DNA of 64,000 nucleotides from Treponema sp. C6A8 (GCF_000619925.1 NZ_JHVB01000008.1:98559-162558); one strand, 5' to 3'; counted from the stretch's first letter, positions 27,029 to 36,206 are shown. The notes: generated from the letters alone by a model not told the origin. Numbers and translations are program-made.

Positions 27029-28333
27029 ATGAAAAAAAATATAAAACTTTTTGGCCTTCTGACAATTCTTTCTTCACTGTTTTTTACTGCCTGCTACGAC
27101 GCTGTTTTCTATGAAATTTTACAGGACGTTGAATCTGAAGACGCAACAGTTTCAGGAACTATTCAGCAGATTTCAAGATATACAATAGGAAGTTCACAAT
27201 ATCTTCTTTGTAATGCTGACGGTGGATTGCGCTATAAACTTATTAATAGTGAAAACAGAACACATGGAAAATGGTCAACATATTCACACCTTCCTTTCAG
27301 CCTGCATTCTTATGATTATTACGGAAGCAGCCATAACGGTGAGCAGATTATTCAGGTTTTGACAGATTCAACTAATATTTATCTTTTAACATGTGTTTAT
27401 TTTGATGATAATGATGAAGGTACTGTTGCTCCTAAAACTGTAAAACTCTGGACTGCAGAACTTTCTTCATTCGATACAGCTGGAAGCTGGACATGTATCA
27501 ATGAATCAACTTCAGAAACTGCCAAGCAGATTTTTAAGGTTTATAAGAATAAGGATTCAGGATATTACTATTCTGCCTTCTGTATTTTCAGTACAAATAC
27601 TATAAAACCTGAAAACCGACATGTTTATGTTCGCAGCGGAAAACACGGCGCATGGTATTCTGGAAAATCAAAGAATATCAGCAGCAGTGAACTTACAACT
27701 CCTGTTTTATACGAAGTAACTCCTTCTGGACTTAACCCAGTAACTACATACCCAATAGCTTTTGATGCTGCACTCTACAGTGATGGCTATAAGAATAATA
27801 TCTGTTCTGCGGCATATTTTAATGATAAAACAAATTTCTTCTGTTCCCCAGCAGTAGTTACAAATGAATCTTCTGCAAAAACAAAAACAACACCTGATTT
27901 TGTTTACTACAGCAATGGTTCAACTTTGTACTACTCAAAAAAGCCTTCAACCGGCGACTGGCCAACATATTCCGGTTCAATCGGTGCAAGCCACAATATC
28001 AGCGCTCTTGCAGTTTGCGCAGATTCAATTTTAATCGGTATGGGTAATACAACTGTTTATTCAACTTCTACTTCGGGAGGAATTACACATTCTTACTTAA
28101 ATGGCGGTGTTCCAACAGGAACTACAACTTTCTCTACAAATGCTACATCACAGATTTCTTCCGGATATATTGTTTATAGTCTTTTGAATGAAGACCCTGC
28201 TGAAAATGAAACTGACAGCGCTCTTTATGCTTCTATTGGTTTCTGTGGTTCGGGTTCTTCAAATGCTGTTTCTTACAGCAGTATCGGTTTGTGGAGCTAT
28301 TACAAGAGTCGAGGTAACTGGAACCGAGAGTAA
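27029..28333 (+). CDS. Lipoprotein of unknown function downstream of the Tp0733-like barrel
   Basis: 434 aa. A signal peptide ends in the lipobox FTAC with Cys22. The mature part is Ser/Thr/Tyr-rich with repeated short strands (for example IGSSQYLLCNADGGL and ADSILIGMGNTTVYST) that suggest a beta-propeller-like fold; no named domain is recognised. It starts 26 nt after the barrel gene and is likely co-expressed with it. Confidence 0.65.
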   Translation: MKKNIKLFGLLTILSSLFFTACYDAVFYEILQDVESEDATVSGTIQQISRYTIGSSQYLLCNADGGLRYKLINSENRTHGKWSTYSHLPFSLHSYDYYGSSHNGEQIIQVLTDSTNIYLLTCVYFDDNDEGTVAPKTVKLWTAELSSFDTAGSWTCINESTSETAKQIFKVYKNKDSGYYYSAFCIFSTNTIKPENRHVYVRSGKHGAWYSGKSKNISSSELTTPVLYEVTPSGLNPVTTYPIAFDAALYSDGYKNNICSAAYFNDKTNFFCSPAVVTNESSAKTKTTPDFVYYSNGSTLYYSKKPSTGDWPTYSGSIGASHNISALAVCADSILIGMGNTTVYSTSTSGGITHSYLNGGVPTGTTTFSTNATSQISSGYIVYSLLNEDPAENETDSALYASIGFCGSGSSNAVSYSSIGLWSYYKSRGNWNRE

Positions 28334-28334
28334 C

Positions 28335-28454
28335 GGTTTGGTTAAAAATCTGCACACCAACTTCCGGATGCAGTTAACCAAACCTGCACTTATGCTTTCG
28401 CATAAGTGGATGGATAAATCGAAAAATCTTTAAGGCGCGGGATTTATCTCGCGC
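28335..28454. terminator. Cluster of three hairpins between convergent genes
   Basis: Perfect arms GGTTTGGTTAA (28335-28345/28374-28384) and CACTTATGC (28387-28395/28400-28408), then GCGCGGGAT/ATCTCGCGC (28435-28454) followed by T-rich sequence. The last is the most terminator-like and can end the lipoprotein mRNA. Confidence 0.65.
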
Positions 28455-29099
28455 TTATTTATTTAACTTGAAGCAGGCGCCAAGATAAATCTTATTGGCA
28501 AAGGCAGAATCTAAATCAATTTTGTTTCCACCGTTCAGAATACTCAGCGGAAGTTCAAACTTATAACCCACATTTACTGCGAACTTTTCTAAAATCCAGA
28601 ACTTATATCCGGCTTCAGCATAAAATTCAGGCATACTTAATGTAACAGTTGCGCTTTCTTCCTGCTTACGAAGTTTTGCAAATGCCATTCTGAAACCAGG
28701 TGCCACAAAAATTGAATGCTTCTGCAAAAAATTAAACTGTACGGCTGGCGCTACAGAAAAACCAAAAGATGCAGCCGGATCTGTTTGAGAAACTTCAGCA
28801 CTTTCATTTTCAGCAGTATTAAACTCACGATACTTATCTTTACAGTTATCAGTAAAAAGTCCGCCGCCTAAATCAGCTCCAAGACTTAAGCCCATATCCA
28901 TAAAACAGGCATTGGCAATCCAGATATTGGCCTGAATTTCAGCCCCGAAATTATTAAAATGCATGTCTTCAGATTTTGCCGGACCATTATATTTTGTATT
29001 CAAAAATTCTCCGTATGCGCGAAGATCAACTTCAAATTCAGCAAAAACTGATGCTGCTGTAAAAATCAAAAGGCCTATAACTGATACAATCTTTTTCAT
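28455..29099 (-). CDS. Predicted outer-membrane beta-barrel protein
   Basis: 214 aa with a signal peptide cleaved after VFA. Alternating hydrophobic strands (FEVDLRAYGEF, FGAEIQANIWI, AVQFNFLQ, FAVNVGYKFELPL) end in YLGACFKLNK. No family name is certain; the pattern is that of small spirochaetal surface barrels. It is monocistronic and divergent from the RarA fusion gene. Confidence 0.6.
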   Translation of the reverse strand: MKKIVSVIGLLIFTAASVFAEFEVDLRAYGEFLNTKYNGPAKSEDMHFNNFGAEIQANIWIANACFMDMGLSLGADLGGGLFTDNCKDKYREFNTAENESAEVSQTDPAASFGFSVAPAVQFNFLQKHSIFVAPGFRMAFAKLRKQEESATVTLSMPEFYAEAGYKFWILEKFAVNVGYKFELPLSILNGGNKIDLDSAFANKIYLGACFKLNK

Positions 29100-29181
29100 G
29101 GAAAGAATTATATTGAAATGCCGCCTTATAAAAAAGACCTTCTATAATTTCTTTTTTGATGATTTTTAATCAGTTATGAAA

Positions 29182-29187
29182 TATAAT
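29182..29187 (+). promoter_or_regulatory. rarA-fusion -10 box close to the start codon
   Basis: TATAAT ends 8 nt before the ATG and there is no Shine-Dalgarno sequence, so the mRNA leader is predicted to be 0-2 nt. Confidence 0.45.
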
Positions 29188-29195
29188 AACAGTCT

Positions 29196-31802
29196 ATGGC
29201 AGATGATTTATTTACCCAGGCAAAACGTTCTACAGAGCCGCTCGCAGCCCGAATGCGCCCCCGCAACCTTGATGAATACATAGGACAGGACCACATAGTT
29301 GGAAAGGGACGTTTGCTGCGCCGCGCCATTGCCGCAGACCAGCTTACATCTGTCATTTTTTACGGACCGCCGGGCAGCGGAAAAACCACCCTTGCCCGCG
29401 TAATCGCCAATCACACAAAATCAAACTTTATCACGCTCAATGCCGTTCTTACTGGCGTTGCAGATATCCGCGATTCAATCAAAAAGGCCGAGGATTTTTA
29501 CAATCTCTACAGCCGCCGTACAATTCTTTTTGTTGACGAAGTTCATCGCTGGAACAAAAGCCAGCAGGATGCCCTGCTCCCTTGGGTAGAAAACGGAACA
29601 ATCATTTTGATTGGCGCTACGACCGAAAATCCCTTTTTTGAAGTAAATAAGGCCCTGGTTAGCCGTTCCCGCGTTTTTCAGCTTAAAGCGCTGACTAAGG
29701 AAGATTTGCGTAAGGCAGCCCAGCAGGCGCTGAACGACACAGAGCGTGGCTACGGGCACTGGAAGGTGGAGTTTGAAGACGGCGCTCTTGAGCATCTGAT
29801 TGAAACTGCAAACGGAGATGCCCGCTCACTTTTGAATGCCCTGGAGCTTGCCGTAGAAACTACGCCGGAAGTATGGAAGCCTTATGATAATCCGCCGGTA
29901 CCTGCCTACGGAACTCAGATTTACGTTTCTAAAGAAGCCGCAGAAGAATCGATTCAGAAAAAGGTTGTACTTTACGACCGCGACGGCGACTACCACTACG
30001 ACATTATTTCTGCTTTTATAAAGAGTTTACGCGGTCGCGACCCTGATGCCGCTGTTTACTGGCTTGCCCGCATGGTTCGCGCAGGAGAAGACCCGCATTT
30101 TATTTTCCGCCGTATGCTTATTTCTGCCTGTGAAGACACTGGACTTGCCGATCCTATGGCAATTTCTGTTGTTGAATCCTGCGCCCAGGCCTTTGACCGG
30201 GTGGGAATGCCAGAAGGCCGCTACTTTCTTGCCCACGCAGCCCTTTATTTAGCTACTGCAAAAAAATCAAACTCCAGCATGGCCTTTTTTGACGCCCTGG
30301 CCGCAGTTGAAAAAGAAGACATTGAAGTTCCAAATCACCTTAAAGATTCCACCCGGGATGCAGAAGGCTTTGGACACGGCTCCGGCTACCTCTACCCTCA
30401 CGCCTACCGCGACCACTGGGTTGCCCAGCAGTATTTACCAGACAGCCTTGTCGGAAGAGTATTTTATACACCAAGCACCCAGGGCTACGAAGGCCAGATC
30501 CGCGACGACGTACTTTCCCTGCGTGAGCTTCAGATTGCATCTATTCTTGAAAAGGCAAACTCGCCGGATGATATAAACGTGGACCAGCTTGCAACCGCCC
30601 CGGAAGAAACCGGTTCCATCAACCTTATGCCAGAGCAGGGAATTCGCTCACCAACTGCAAAATCCTGTGCAAAATCAGAATTCGGAGAAAATCCAATCAG
30701 CCAGTGGTGGATTAACGAGCATTTTAAAAGCGGCGACAGCAAAAAGGCAGAAAACCTTACCTTCAGCCCAAAGGATGCTTCAAAAGATGTCATCTTAAAC
30801 CGGGCCGACCGCTTCTGGCAGCAGCGTCTTGATTCGAACCGGGCCGAAGTCCTTCTTGGAATCCGCGACAGCATGATTTCTATGGCGGAGCTTGCCCGCC
30901 ATCACCGCTCGCTGGTCTGGAATGCAGATAACGGACTACTTTTGTGGGAAGTTGCAAGAAAAACTCCTGAGGGAGTAACCTGCGGAGTCTGCCGAACAGA
31001 ACAGGGAAAGCAGATTCTGGAACAGTATGGCCGCACACTGGGAACTCTTGACCGCCCTATTCTTAAGGTTCGCGGACAGACTATGTCTCAGGACTTTATG
31101 ACTGAAAAGGATTTTTACGACGTACTGGTGCAGTTTCAGTATAAGGGTGCCCTTTTTGACAGGCTCTTCTTTGTTGACCCCTTTGCCTCGGAAGCGTCGA
31201 TTATTGCGCTGGCAGACGGAATTAAGGGAGTTCTGACACCGCAAAAGGCTGAAGCTGATATTTTACAGAATGTACTTTCCGAAAGCGAAACCCCAATGGT
31301 AACTTCTGATGATGAAGTTTTTGCATGGGAAAGTCCTCTTGCAAAAGGCTGGTCTACAATAATTTCCCAGAAAATTCCATGTAAAGGCCAGCATATAGGA
31401 AAATTAGTTTCCCAGCAGATTTTAACTCCGGAAACTCTGGGTTCCTTTGCCCCGATTCTTGATAAAATGGAAGAAGCCGAAGAAGAATTCTTTGGAAATA
31501 CTGATAATCCTCTTTTCAGCTGGGACGGAACCTTTATTGCAAACACCTTCCGTAAACGGGGTCTTACTGTAAAAGCCGCCACTCAGGAAGTAATAGAAAA
31601 ACGCCGTATTACGCCGGAAGACATTGAAAAGTGGTTCAACACAGAATCTGCCTACGGAGCAAAAATGTGCGATGCAGTAGGCACTTCAGACTTGCAGAAG
31701 ATTGTAAACCTTCTGCTGGCGGCATGTTCAAAAACAGTCTTCAACTGGAAAAGTGAAATTACCTTCTTAAGGATTTCGGTTGCAGTCGAAAATCAATCCT
31801 AA
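29196..31802 (+). CDS. RarA/MgsA-type AAA ATPase fused to a large unknown C-terminal domain
   Basis: Residues 1 to about 440 are a complete RarA (replication-associated recombination protein): Walker [15 protein letters not shown], Walker [11 protein letters not shown], sensor [13 protein letters not shown], arginine-finger region SRSRVFQL and the C-terminal tetramerisation part ending near [25 protein letters not shown]. RarA normally ends there at ~430-450 aa; this protein is 868 aa. The extra ~400 residues hold an Asp/Glu-rich, alpha/beta-looking domain ([37 protein letters not shown]) that may have a methyltransferase-like fold; this is a weak inference. The first half acts at stalled replication forks. 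Confidence 0.88.
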   Translation: MADDLFTQAKRSTEPLAARMRPRNLDEYIGQDHIVGKGRLLRRAIAADQLTSVIFYGPPGSGKTTLARVIANHTKSNFITLNAVLTGVADIRDSIKKAEDFYNLYSRRTILFVDEVHRWNKSQQDALLPWVENGTIILIGATTENPFFEVNKALVSRSRVFQLKALTKEDLRKAAQQALNDTERGYGHWKVEFEDGALEHLIETANGDARSLLNALELAVETTPEVWKPYDNPPVPAYGTQIYVSKEAAEESIQKKVVLYDRDGDYHYDIISAFIKSLRGRDPDAAVYWLARMVRAGEDPHFIFRRMLISACEDTGLADPMAISVVESCAQAFDRVGMPEGRYFLAHAALYLATAKKSNSSMAFFDALAAVEKEDIEVPNHLKDSTRDAEGFGHGSGYLYPHAYRDHWVAQQYLPDSLVGRVFYTPSTQGYEGQIRDDVLSLRELQIASILEKANSPDDINVDQLATAPEETGSINLMPEQGIRSPTAKSCAKSEFGENPISQWWINEHFKSGDSKKAENLTFSPKDASKDVILNRADRFWQQRLDSNRAEVLLGIRDSMISMAELARHHRSLVWNADNGLLLWEVARKTPEGVTCGVCRTEQGKQILEQYGRTLGTLDRPILKVRGQTMSQDFMTEKDFYDVLVQFQYKGALFDRLFFVDPFASEASIIALADGIKGVLTPQKAEADILQNVLSESETPMVTSDDEVFAWESPLAKGWSTIISQKIPCKGQHIGKLVSQQILTPETLGSFAPILDKMEEAEEEFFGNTDNPLFSWDGTFIANTFRKRGLTVKAATQEVIEKRRITPEDIEKWFNTESAYGAKMCDAVGTSDLQKIVNLLLAACSKTVFNWKSEITFLRISVAVENQS

Positions 31803-31866
31803 AATTATCAGTTTTCCTAACCGCAACCTCGAGTTTTGCAATGCAAAACTCGACGGATTAATGTCC

Positions 31867-32769
31867 CTAATATTTCTTCAAAAACTCTGCTTCGTCGTCG
31901 TTGCACTGGCGGCCGGCAGGAAGTCGCAGATTTAAGTGAAAAACGTGCACTGCCCAGTCGTCAGCTGCTTCACCATAAACGTGATATTCTGATTTTACCC
32001 CGCGGGAAAGGAAAAGCTCGTGAAGAGGCTTTGCTTCATTAAAGAGAAAATCATTTGGAGCTGTCATTACGAAAACCGGCGGAAATTTTGAAGTTACATA
32101 TTTCTGAACATCCAGTCGTTCCGCATTCTTTTTGATTTTTCCAGCAGAACCAAGATAAACAGTGAGAATCTCTTTTGCCCCTTCACTTGCCTTTCCGTCT
32201 TTTACAAGATTTGTAAGGGCACTGTTCAGGCAGACAGCACGAGGAATGAAAGAAGGCACTTCAAAATCATCAGCAAAAAGCTTTGCATAATCCGGATTTG
32301 AAAGAAGGGTCGTATAGTTCAGGGCAAGCTGACCACCCGCACTGTCTCCAACAATAAAAATGCGCTCCCGGTCAAAATTAAACTCACCGCAGTTTGCCAG
32401 AACCCATTTTGTAACGTTATTGATGTCTTCAAGCGGAGCCGGATATAAATTTTCCGGGCAGAGGCGGTAATTAAAAACGACTACCGCAAAGCCTCTCTCC
32501 GCCATATCAGCTGAATAAAGCCCGTAAAGTTCCTTATCGCCGTAAAAAAAGCCGCCGCCGTGAATATTTATGATTACAGGAAGCTTGCCTTCCGCGTTTT
32601 TAGGCCTGTAAACGCAAAGAAGGTTATCCTTGCCATGCGGTCCGTAAGAAATGTTATCGCATATGTTTACTTTATCTGAAATTGTAAGCCCGGCATCGCG
32701 TTTTGCATCGTTAGAAGCCCATTCGCGCCGTATTTTATTGATGAAATATTTGTGGATTAAGTTTGTCAT
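31867..32769 (-). CDS. Alpha/beta hydrolase, HSL-type esterase
   Basis: 300 aa. The oxyanion motif HGGGF, the nucleophile elbow GDSAGGQ (Ser), a downstream APNDFLF Asp and the C-terminal WAVHVFH histidine form the triad. Such enzymes hydrolyse small acyl esters, here possibly acetyl groups on plant or host glycans. No signal peptide. The ATG at 32769 is 6 nt after TACAAT (32776-32781) without a ribosome binding site. The GC-rich LPAGRQ patch near the C-terminus is unusual but still in frame. Confidence 0.82.
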   Translation of the reverse strand: MTNLIHKYFINKIRREWASNDAKRDAGLTISDKVNICDNISYGPHGKDNLLCVYRPKNAEGKLPVIINIHGGGFFYGDKELYGLYSADMAERGFAVVVFNYRLCPENLYPAPLEDINNVTKWVLANCGEFNFDRERIFIVGDSAGGQLALNYTTLLSNPDYAKLFADDFEVPSFIPRAVCLNSALTNLVKDGKASEGAKEILTVYLGSAGKIKKNAERLDVQKYVTSKFPPVFVMTAPNDFLFNEAKPLHELFLSRGVKSEYHVYGEAADDWAVHVFHLNLRLPAGRQCNDDEAEFLKKY

Positions 32770-32815
32770 AAGTTTATTGTAACTTAGGAATATAAAGTAT
32801 TCAATTTCAAAACAA

Positions 32816-32937
32816 CTGCGCCGAGCATGGAGCCACGCCGAAGGCGGCCACTGGAGCGAGGGAGCCTGCGACCGAGTGAAGCGGCTGACCGTAAGGGAAT
32901 GGCGGAACGCGACTGGGTAGCCGCCTTCTGCGCCCCT
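32816..32937. repeat. GC-rich intergenic element upstream of ilvB
   Basis: About 120 bases far more GC-rich than the flanks, with GAAGGCGGC near the left end and its complement GCCGCCTTC near the right end, plus GGAGCGAGG and GCGACCGAGTG motifs. It fills the first part of the 367-base spacer before ilvB, whose remainder holds the leader. No coding signal was seen. Confidence 0.5.
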
Positions 32938-32938
32938 A

Positions 32939-32968
32939 TTGACTTATTTTTGAATTTTATGTAAAAAT
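32939..32968 (+). promoter_or_regulatory. Probable promoter of the ilvB leader
   Basis: TTGACT (32939-32944) followed 17 bp later by TAAAAA (32962-32967) or 18 bp later by AAAAAT. The predicted start lies within a few bases of the leader ATG, so the leader peptide may be translated from an almost leaderless mRNA. Confidence 0.5.
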
Positions 32969-32978
32969 ACGCTTAATT

Positions 32979-33038
32979 ATGAACGCAAAACTTCTAGTCA
33001 CAGTCGTAACAGTCCTCGTCCTTAAGGTTTTCAGATAA
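32979..33038 (+). CDS. Leader peptide of the ilvB attenuator
   Basis: A 19-residue ORF, MNAKLLVTVVTVLVLKVFR, followed by TAA. Ten of the 19 residues are Val or Leu (6 Val, 4 Leu), the end products of the pathway of the next gene, and the MNAKLL start also occurs in the E. coli ilvB leader. It is followed by mutually exclusive hairpins and a terminator. There is no visible Shine-Dalgarno sequence. Its role would be to report charged tRNA-Val/tRNA-Leu by ribosome stalling; it has no function as a protein. Confidence 0.82.
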   Translation: MNAKLLVTVVTVLVLKVFR

Positions 33039-33120
33039 ACCGGAAGATTTGTTATATAGTGATTAGAAAAATATACACTGATATAAGAAAAGGCTTTCCG
33101 GTAAAAGGAAAGCCTTTTTT
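33021..33120 (+). promoter_or_regulatory. Transcription attenuator of ilvB
   Basis: Three competing structures can be drawn. (1) Protector: CTT-aa-GGTTT (33021-33030) with AAACC-gg-AAG (33037-33046). (2) Antiterminator: ACCGGAAG (33039-33046), directly after the leader stop codon, with TTTCCGGT (33095-33102). (3) Terminator: AGGCTTTCC (33091-33099) with GGAAAGCCT (33107-33115), then six T to 33120. A ribosome stalled on Val/Leu codons frees the segment for (2); one that reaches the stop codon covers it and (3) forms. Confidence 0.8.
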
Positions 33121-33136
33121 GTTAGGAGCGAAAAGT

Positions 33137-34882
33137 ATGAAACAGACAGGCGCACAGATTATCGTAAAACTTTTGGAAATGTACGGAATCGACACGGTGG
33201 CAGGTATTCCGGGAGGTTCTATCCTTCCGCTTTATGATGAACTTAACAGAAGTAATATCCACCACGTCCTAGTGCGCCAGGAGCAGGCAGCTGGATTTAT
33301 TGCTCAGGGAATTGCACGTACAACAGGTAAGCCTGCAGTTTGTATGGCAACCAGTGGCCCGGGCGCTATGAACCTTCTGACTGCAATTGCAGATGCCCGC
33401 TGCGATTCTATTCCTATTATTGCGATTACAGGCCAGGTAAACACCTATCTTCTGGGAACTGACGCTTTCCAGGAGGCAGACACTTTCGGTCTTTCCCTTC
33501 CGATTACAAAACATTCGGTTATGGTAAAGTCTGCCGCTGAGCTTTTGACTGTAATTCCTCAGGCTTTTGAAATTGCGGTAAACGGCCGTCCGGGCCCGGT
33601 TCTGATTGACGTTCCGCGCGACATTCAGCTGCAGGAAATTGAGTTTGACAAGTGGCCTGACATTCAGAGTATCAAGCTTCATGATATCCGCTTCCATACA
33701 CCGGCAAATGAATATGCTGCAAAAATGGATTTGATTACTGACGCGCTTGTTTCTGCACGACGCCCGGTTCTCTACTGCGGAGGCGGCTGTAACAGTCCTG
33801 CTGCGGCAGAAGGCCTTGCTGCTTTCTTGAAAAGCTACAGACTGCCGGTTGTTTCAAGCCTTATGGGAATCGGCTGTATTCCTGAGTCCAGCGAGCTTTG
33901 GATTGGCATGGTTGGTATGCACGGAAGCTATGCGGCTAACGTTGCAATGCACGATTCTGATTTGGTTATTGCGGCTGGAGTTCGTTTTGATGACCGTGCA
34001 ACAGGCGTAGTAAAGAAGTTCTGCCCGGATGCAAAAATCATCCATATTGATGTTGATGCGGCAGAAGTAAATAAGATTCTTGAAGCAAATATTGCCGTTG
34101 TTGCCAATGTTGAATCTGTATTCCCGGTTTTAGTTCAGCTGAGCTCTGAAAAGCAGGAAAAATACGGAGCCGCATGGCAGGAAGCCGAAGCCCGCGCCGT
34201 TTGGCTTGAAAAAATCCGTAATATAAAGAAGGAAAATGATTCTATTACCTGCGGCCGCCCAAGCGACGCAAAACTTACAAATCCACGCGAGTTTATAAGC
34301 TCGGTTCCAGGCCTTGCAGAAAAGGCAGGAATTCCTGCAAAGGACATCATCGTTACAACCGACGTTGGCCAGCACCAAATGTGGGCCGCTCAGTATTACC
34401 CTGTTGAAAAGCCCCGCACCTTCCTTACTTCTGGAAGCCTTGGAACAATGGGTTTTGGTCTGCCGGCCGCAATCGGTTCCGCAATTGCAAATCCGGACAA
34501 GCGCACAGTCTGCTTCAGCGGCGACGGCTCAATCATGATGAACGTTCAGGAACTTGCAACTCTTGCAGAACAGAATCTTCCTGTAACTGTAATCGTTTTC
34601 CAGAACGGAACTTTGGGCATGGTTTACCAGCAGCAGAAATATCTTTTTGACAAAAACTACAGTGCATCAATCTTCGGCCACCAGCCTGACCTGCTCGCCA
34701 TCGCCAAAGGATTTGGAATTGAAACCGCCGATGCCGACAGCGACCCGGACTGGTACAAAAAAGCCTTCGACGCCAACCGCGCCAATAAGCCTTGTTTTGT
34801 AAGAGTAAGCGTTGGCAACGAAGAAGACGTATTACCGTTCGTACCGGGCGGAAAAGCGAATATTGATAGTATCAGGGATTAA
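33137..34882 (+). CDS. ilvB: Acetolactate synthase large (catalytic) subunit
   Basis: Thiamine-diphosphate enzyme joining two pyruvates (or pyruvate and 2-oxobutyrate), the first common step of Val/Leu/Ile synthesis. The ATG at 33137 is chosen for the TAGGAG ribosome site and homology from MKQTGAQIIVKLLEMYGI onwards; a GTG further upstream would lie inside the attenuator. Motifs: GIPGGSILPLYDEL, the activating Glu in RQEQAAGF, and the TPP motif GDGSIMMNVQELATLAEQ ending in NGT. 581 aa. No small regulatory subunit (ilvN) follows; a terminator does. Confidence 0.95.
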   Translation: MKQTGAQIIVKLLEMYGIDTVAGIPGGSILPLYDELNRSNIHHVLVRQEQAAGFIAQGIARTTGKPAVCMATSGPGAMNLLTAIADARCDSIPIIAITGQVNTYLLGTDAFQEADTFGLSLPITKHSVMVKSAAELLTVIPQAFEIAVNGRPGPVLIDVPRDIQLQEIEFDKWPDIQSIKLHDIRFHTPANEYAAKMDLITDALVSARRPVLYCGGGCNSPAAAEGLAAFLKSYRLPVVSSLMGIGCIPESSELWIGMVGMHGSYAANVAMHDSDLVIAAGVRFDDRATGVVKKFCPDAKIIHIDVDAAEVNKILEANIAVVANVESVFPVLVQLSSEKQEKYGAAWQEAEARAVWLEKIRNIKKENDSITCGRPSDAKLTNPREFISSVPGLAEKAGIPAKDIIVTTDVGQHQMWAAQYYPVEKPRTFLTSGSLGTMGFGLPAAIGSAIANPDKRTVCFSGDGSIMMNVQELATLAEQNLPVTVIVFQNGTLGMVYQQQKYLFDKNYSASIFGHQPDLLAIAKGFGIETADADSDPDWYKKAFDANRANKPCFVRVSVGNEEDVLPFVPGGKANIDSIRD

Positions 34883-34904
34883 AATAGATTATTGATAATA
34901 ACGG

Positions 34905-34936
34905 CACCGCGAAATTTCTTCGCGGTGTTTTTTTTT
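34905..34936. terminator. Terminator after ilvB
   Basis: Stem CACCGCGAA (34905-34913) with TTCGCGGTG (34919-34927), then nine T. Confidence 0.92.
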
Positions 34937-36101
34937 ATTTCCAGCCTTCCCAGCTTTTCAATAAGCATTCGGGAACGGCTTCTGCCATTGCCTTGTAGGC
35001 GGCCTCGCTTGGGTGCAGGTGATCGCCACTGTCAAAGCCATCGGCAAAGGCTTCTGGTTTTTGTGGATTTCTTACAGCTTTATCAAAATCTACGCAGCCG
35101 TCGAATTTATCACTTGTTCTCAGCCAGTCGTTGAATTCATTTCGTAAATCATTTCGGAAAGGCTGGTAGGTTCGCCAGCCAAAAATTGGAAGAAGAGTAC
35201 CGGACCAGACTTTTACTCCCAGCTTACGCGCATGGGCAATATAAAGTTCTTCAACGCCCTTTTCCAAATCCTGGGCAGTCGGCATATCTGACCAGGGACG
35301 GAATTTATTTACTTCCACACCAACCGGGTGGATAATATCGTTAATTCCGTGCTGAATTATGACAGCCGAAGCCCCGGCGACATTCATTTCAATAGGAAAG
35401 CGAGTTTCGCCCTTAAGTCCATAGGCTGCATAAGTAATACAGTCATACTGACGCAAGATTCTGGTACCGCACACAGCACGGCGGATAATGGCAACGTCAT
35501 GAAATCCCTTATTCCAGGCTTTTTGAGCAAGATAATCTGGCCAGGACTGGGCTGTAATTGAATCTCCATAGCAGACAAGAGCATGATTTTTTTCTTCTGT
35601 AAGGACATCAATAGTATTCAAAAAGTAAAACCAGTTTGTGGAACGGCTTAAATCATCCGGAAAAGTCTTCTGCTCTGCAAAATCACCGTAGGCATAAAGG
35701 CCTTTTGAAAGAGGTCCTGTTACAAGCGTTCCTGCATTCATCTGAGTAAAATCTGCAAGATACATAGAAACTTCTATCTGCTCGCCGGCATTTACAGGAA
35801 AGTCAATTTCATCAGAAGTAATTTCCCTGCCAGCCGGAATACGCAGTTCCGCATCACCATTCAGAGTGATTGCAACAGGTTTGTAATCATTCTCAGTAAG
35901 AGCCGCAAAAGCCTTTGTGATTTTTATTTCTTCAGTTCCAGTTAGATTTGAAAAATGAAAACGAAGCTTGCATCCAGAAAAAACTACGCGAACAGGATAA
36001 CGCAGGGTCAAATCCTTTGCATATACAGCTTCTTTTCTGTCTGTAATTGAAGTTGCATTTCCCCAGCACGCAACCCATTTTGTAAAAGGTGAGTCAGCCA
36101 T
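34935..36101 (-). CDS. SGNH/GDSL-family esterase
   Basis: 388 aa from the ATG at 36101, preceded by CTGGAGCAAGAA; a TTG six codons upstream overlaps that ribosome site and is not used. The N-terminal ~170 residues are a beta-rich accessory domain. The SGNH domain follows with the Ser block LVCYGDSITAQSW, the HGIND block and the C-terminal DHLHPS that supplies Asp and His. Likely a carbohydrate esterase acting on acylated sugars. No signal peptide is seen. It is convergent with ilvB. Confidence 0.85.
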   Translation of the reverse strand: MADSPFTKWVACWGNATSITDRKEAVYAKDLTLRYPVRVVFSGCKLRFHFSNLTGTEEIKITKAFAALTENDYKPVAITLNGDAELRIPAGREITSDEIDFPVNAGEQIEVSMYLADFTQMNAGTLVTGPLSKGLYAYGDFAEQKTFPDDLSRSTNWFYFLNTIDVLTEEKNHALVCYGDSITAQSWPDYLAQKAWNKGFHDVAIIRRAVCGTRILRQYDCITYAAYGLKGETRFPIEMNVAGASAVIIQHGINDIIHPVGVEVNKFRPWSDMPTAQDLEKGVEELYIAHARKLGVKVWSGTLLPIFGWRTYQPFRNDLRNEFNDWLRTSDKFDGCVDFDKAVRNPQKPEAFADGFDSGDHLHPSEAAYKAMAEAVPECLLKSWEGWK

Positions 36102-36206
36102 TTCTTGCTCCAGTTGCAATTATTATAGTAATAATTGTTAGTGAACGCAAATGAAGGGGTAAAAAAAACTTGTGTTATATTTGTTTCGGGCTTAAAATGA
36201 AGGCAT

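Noticed and set aside
31867..31920. LPAGRQ-encoding GC-rich patch near the C-terminus of the alpha/beta hydrolase as an inserted palindromic element
   Set aside because: The peptide is in frame, only six residues, and the expected C-terminal length is kept; one instance is not enough evidence for an insertion element.
33059..33136. Upstream GTG start giving a 26-residue N-terminal extension of IlvB
   Set aside because: The extension would be encoded by the attenuator terminator, and a good ribosome site precedes the ATG at 33137.
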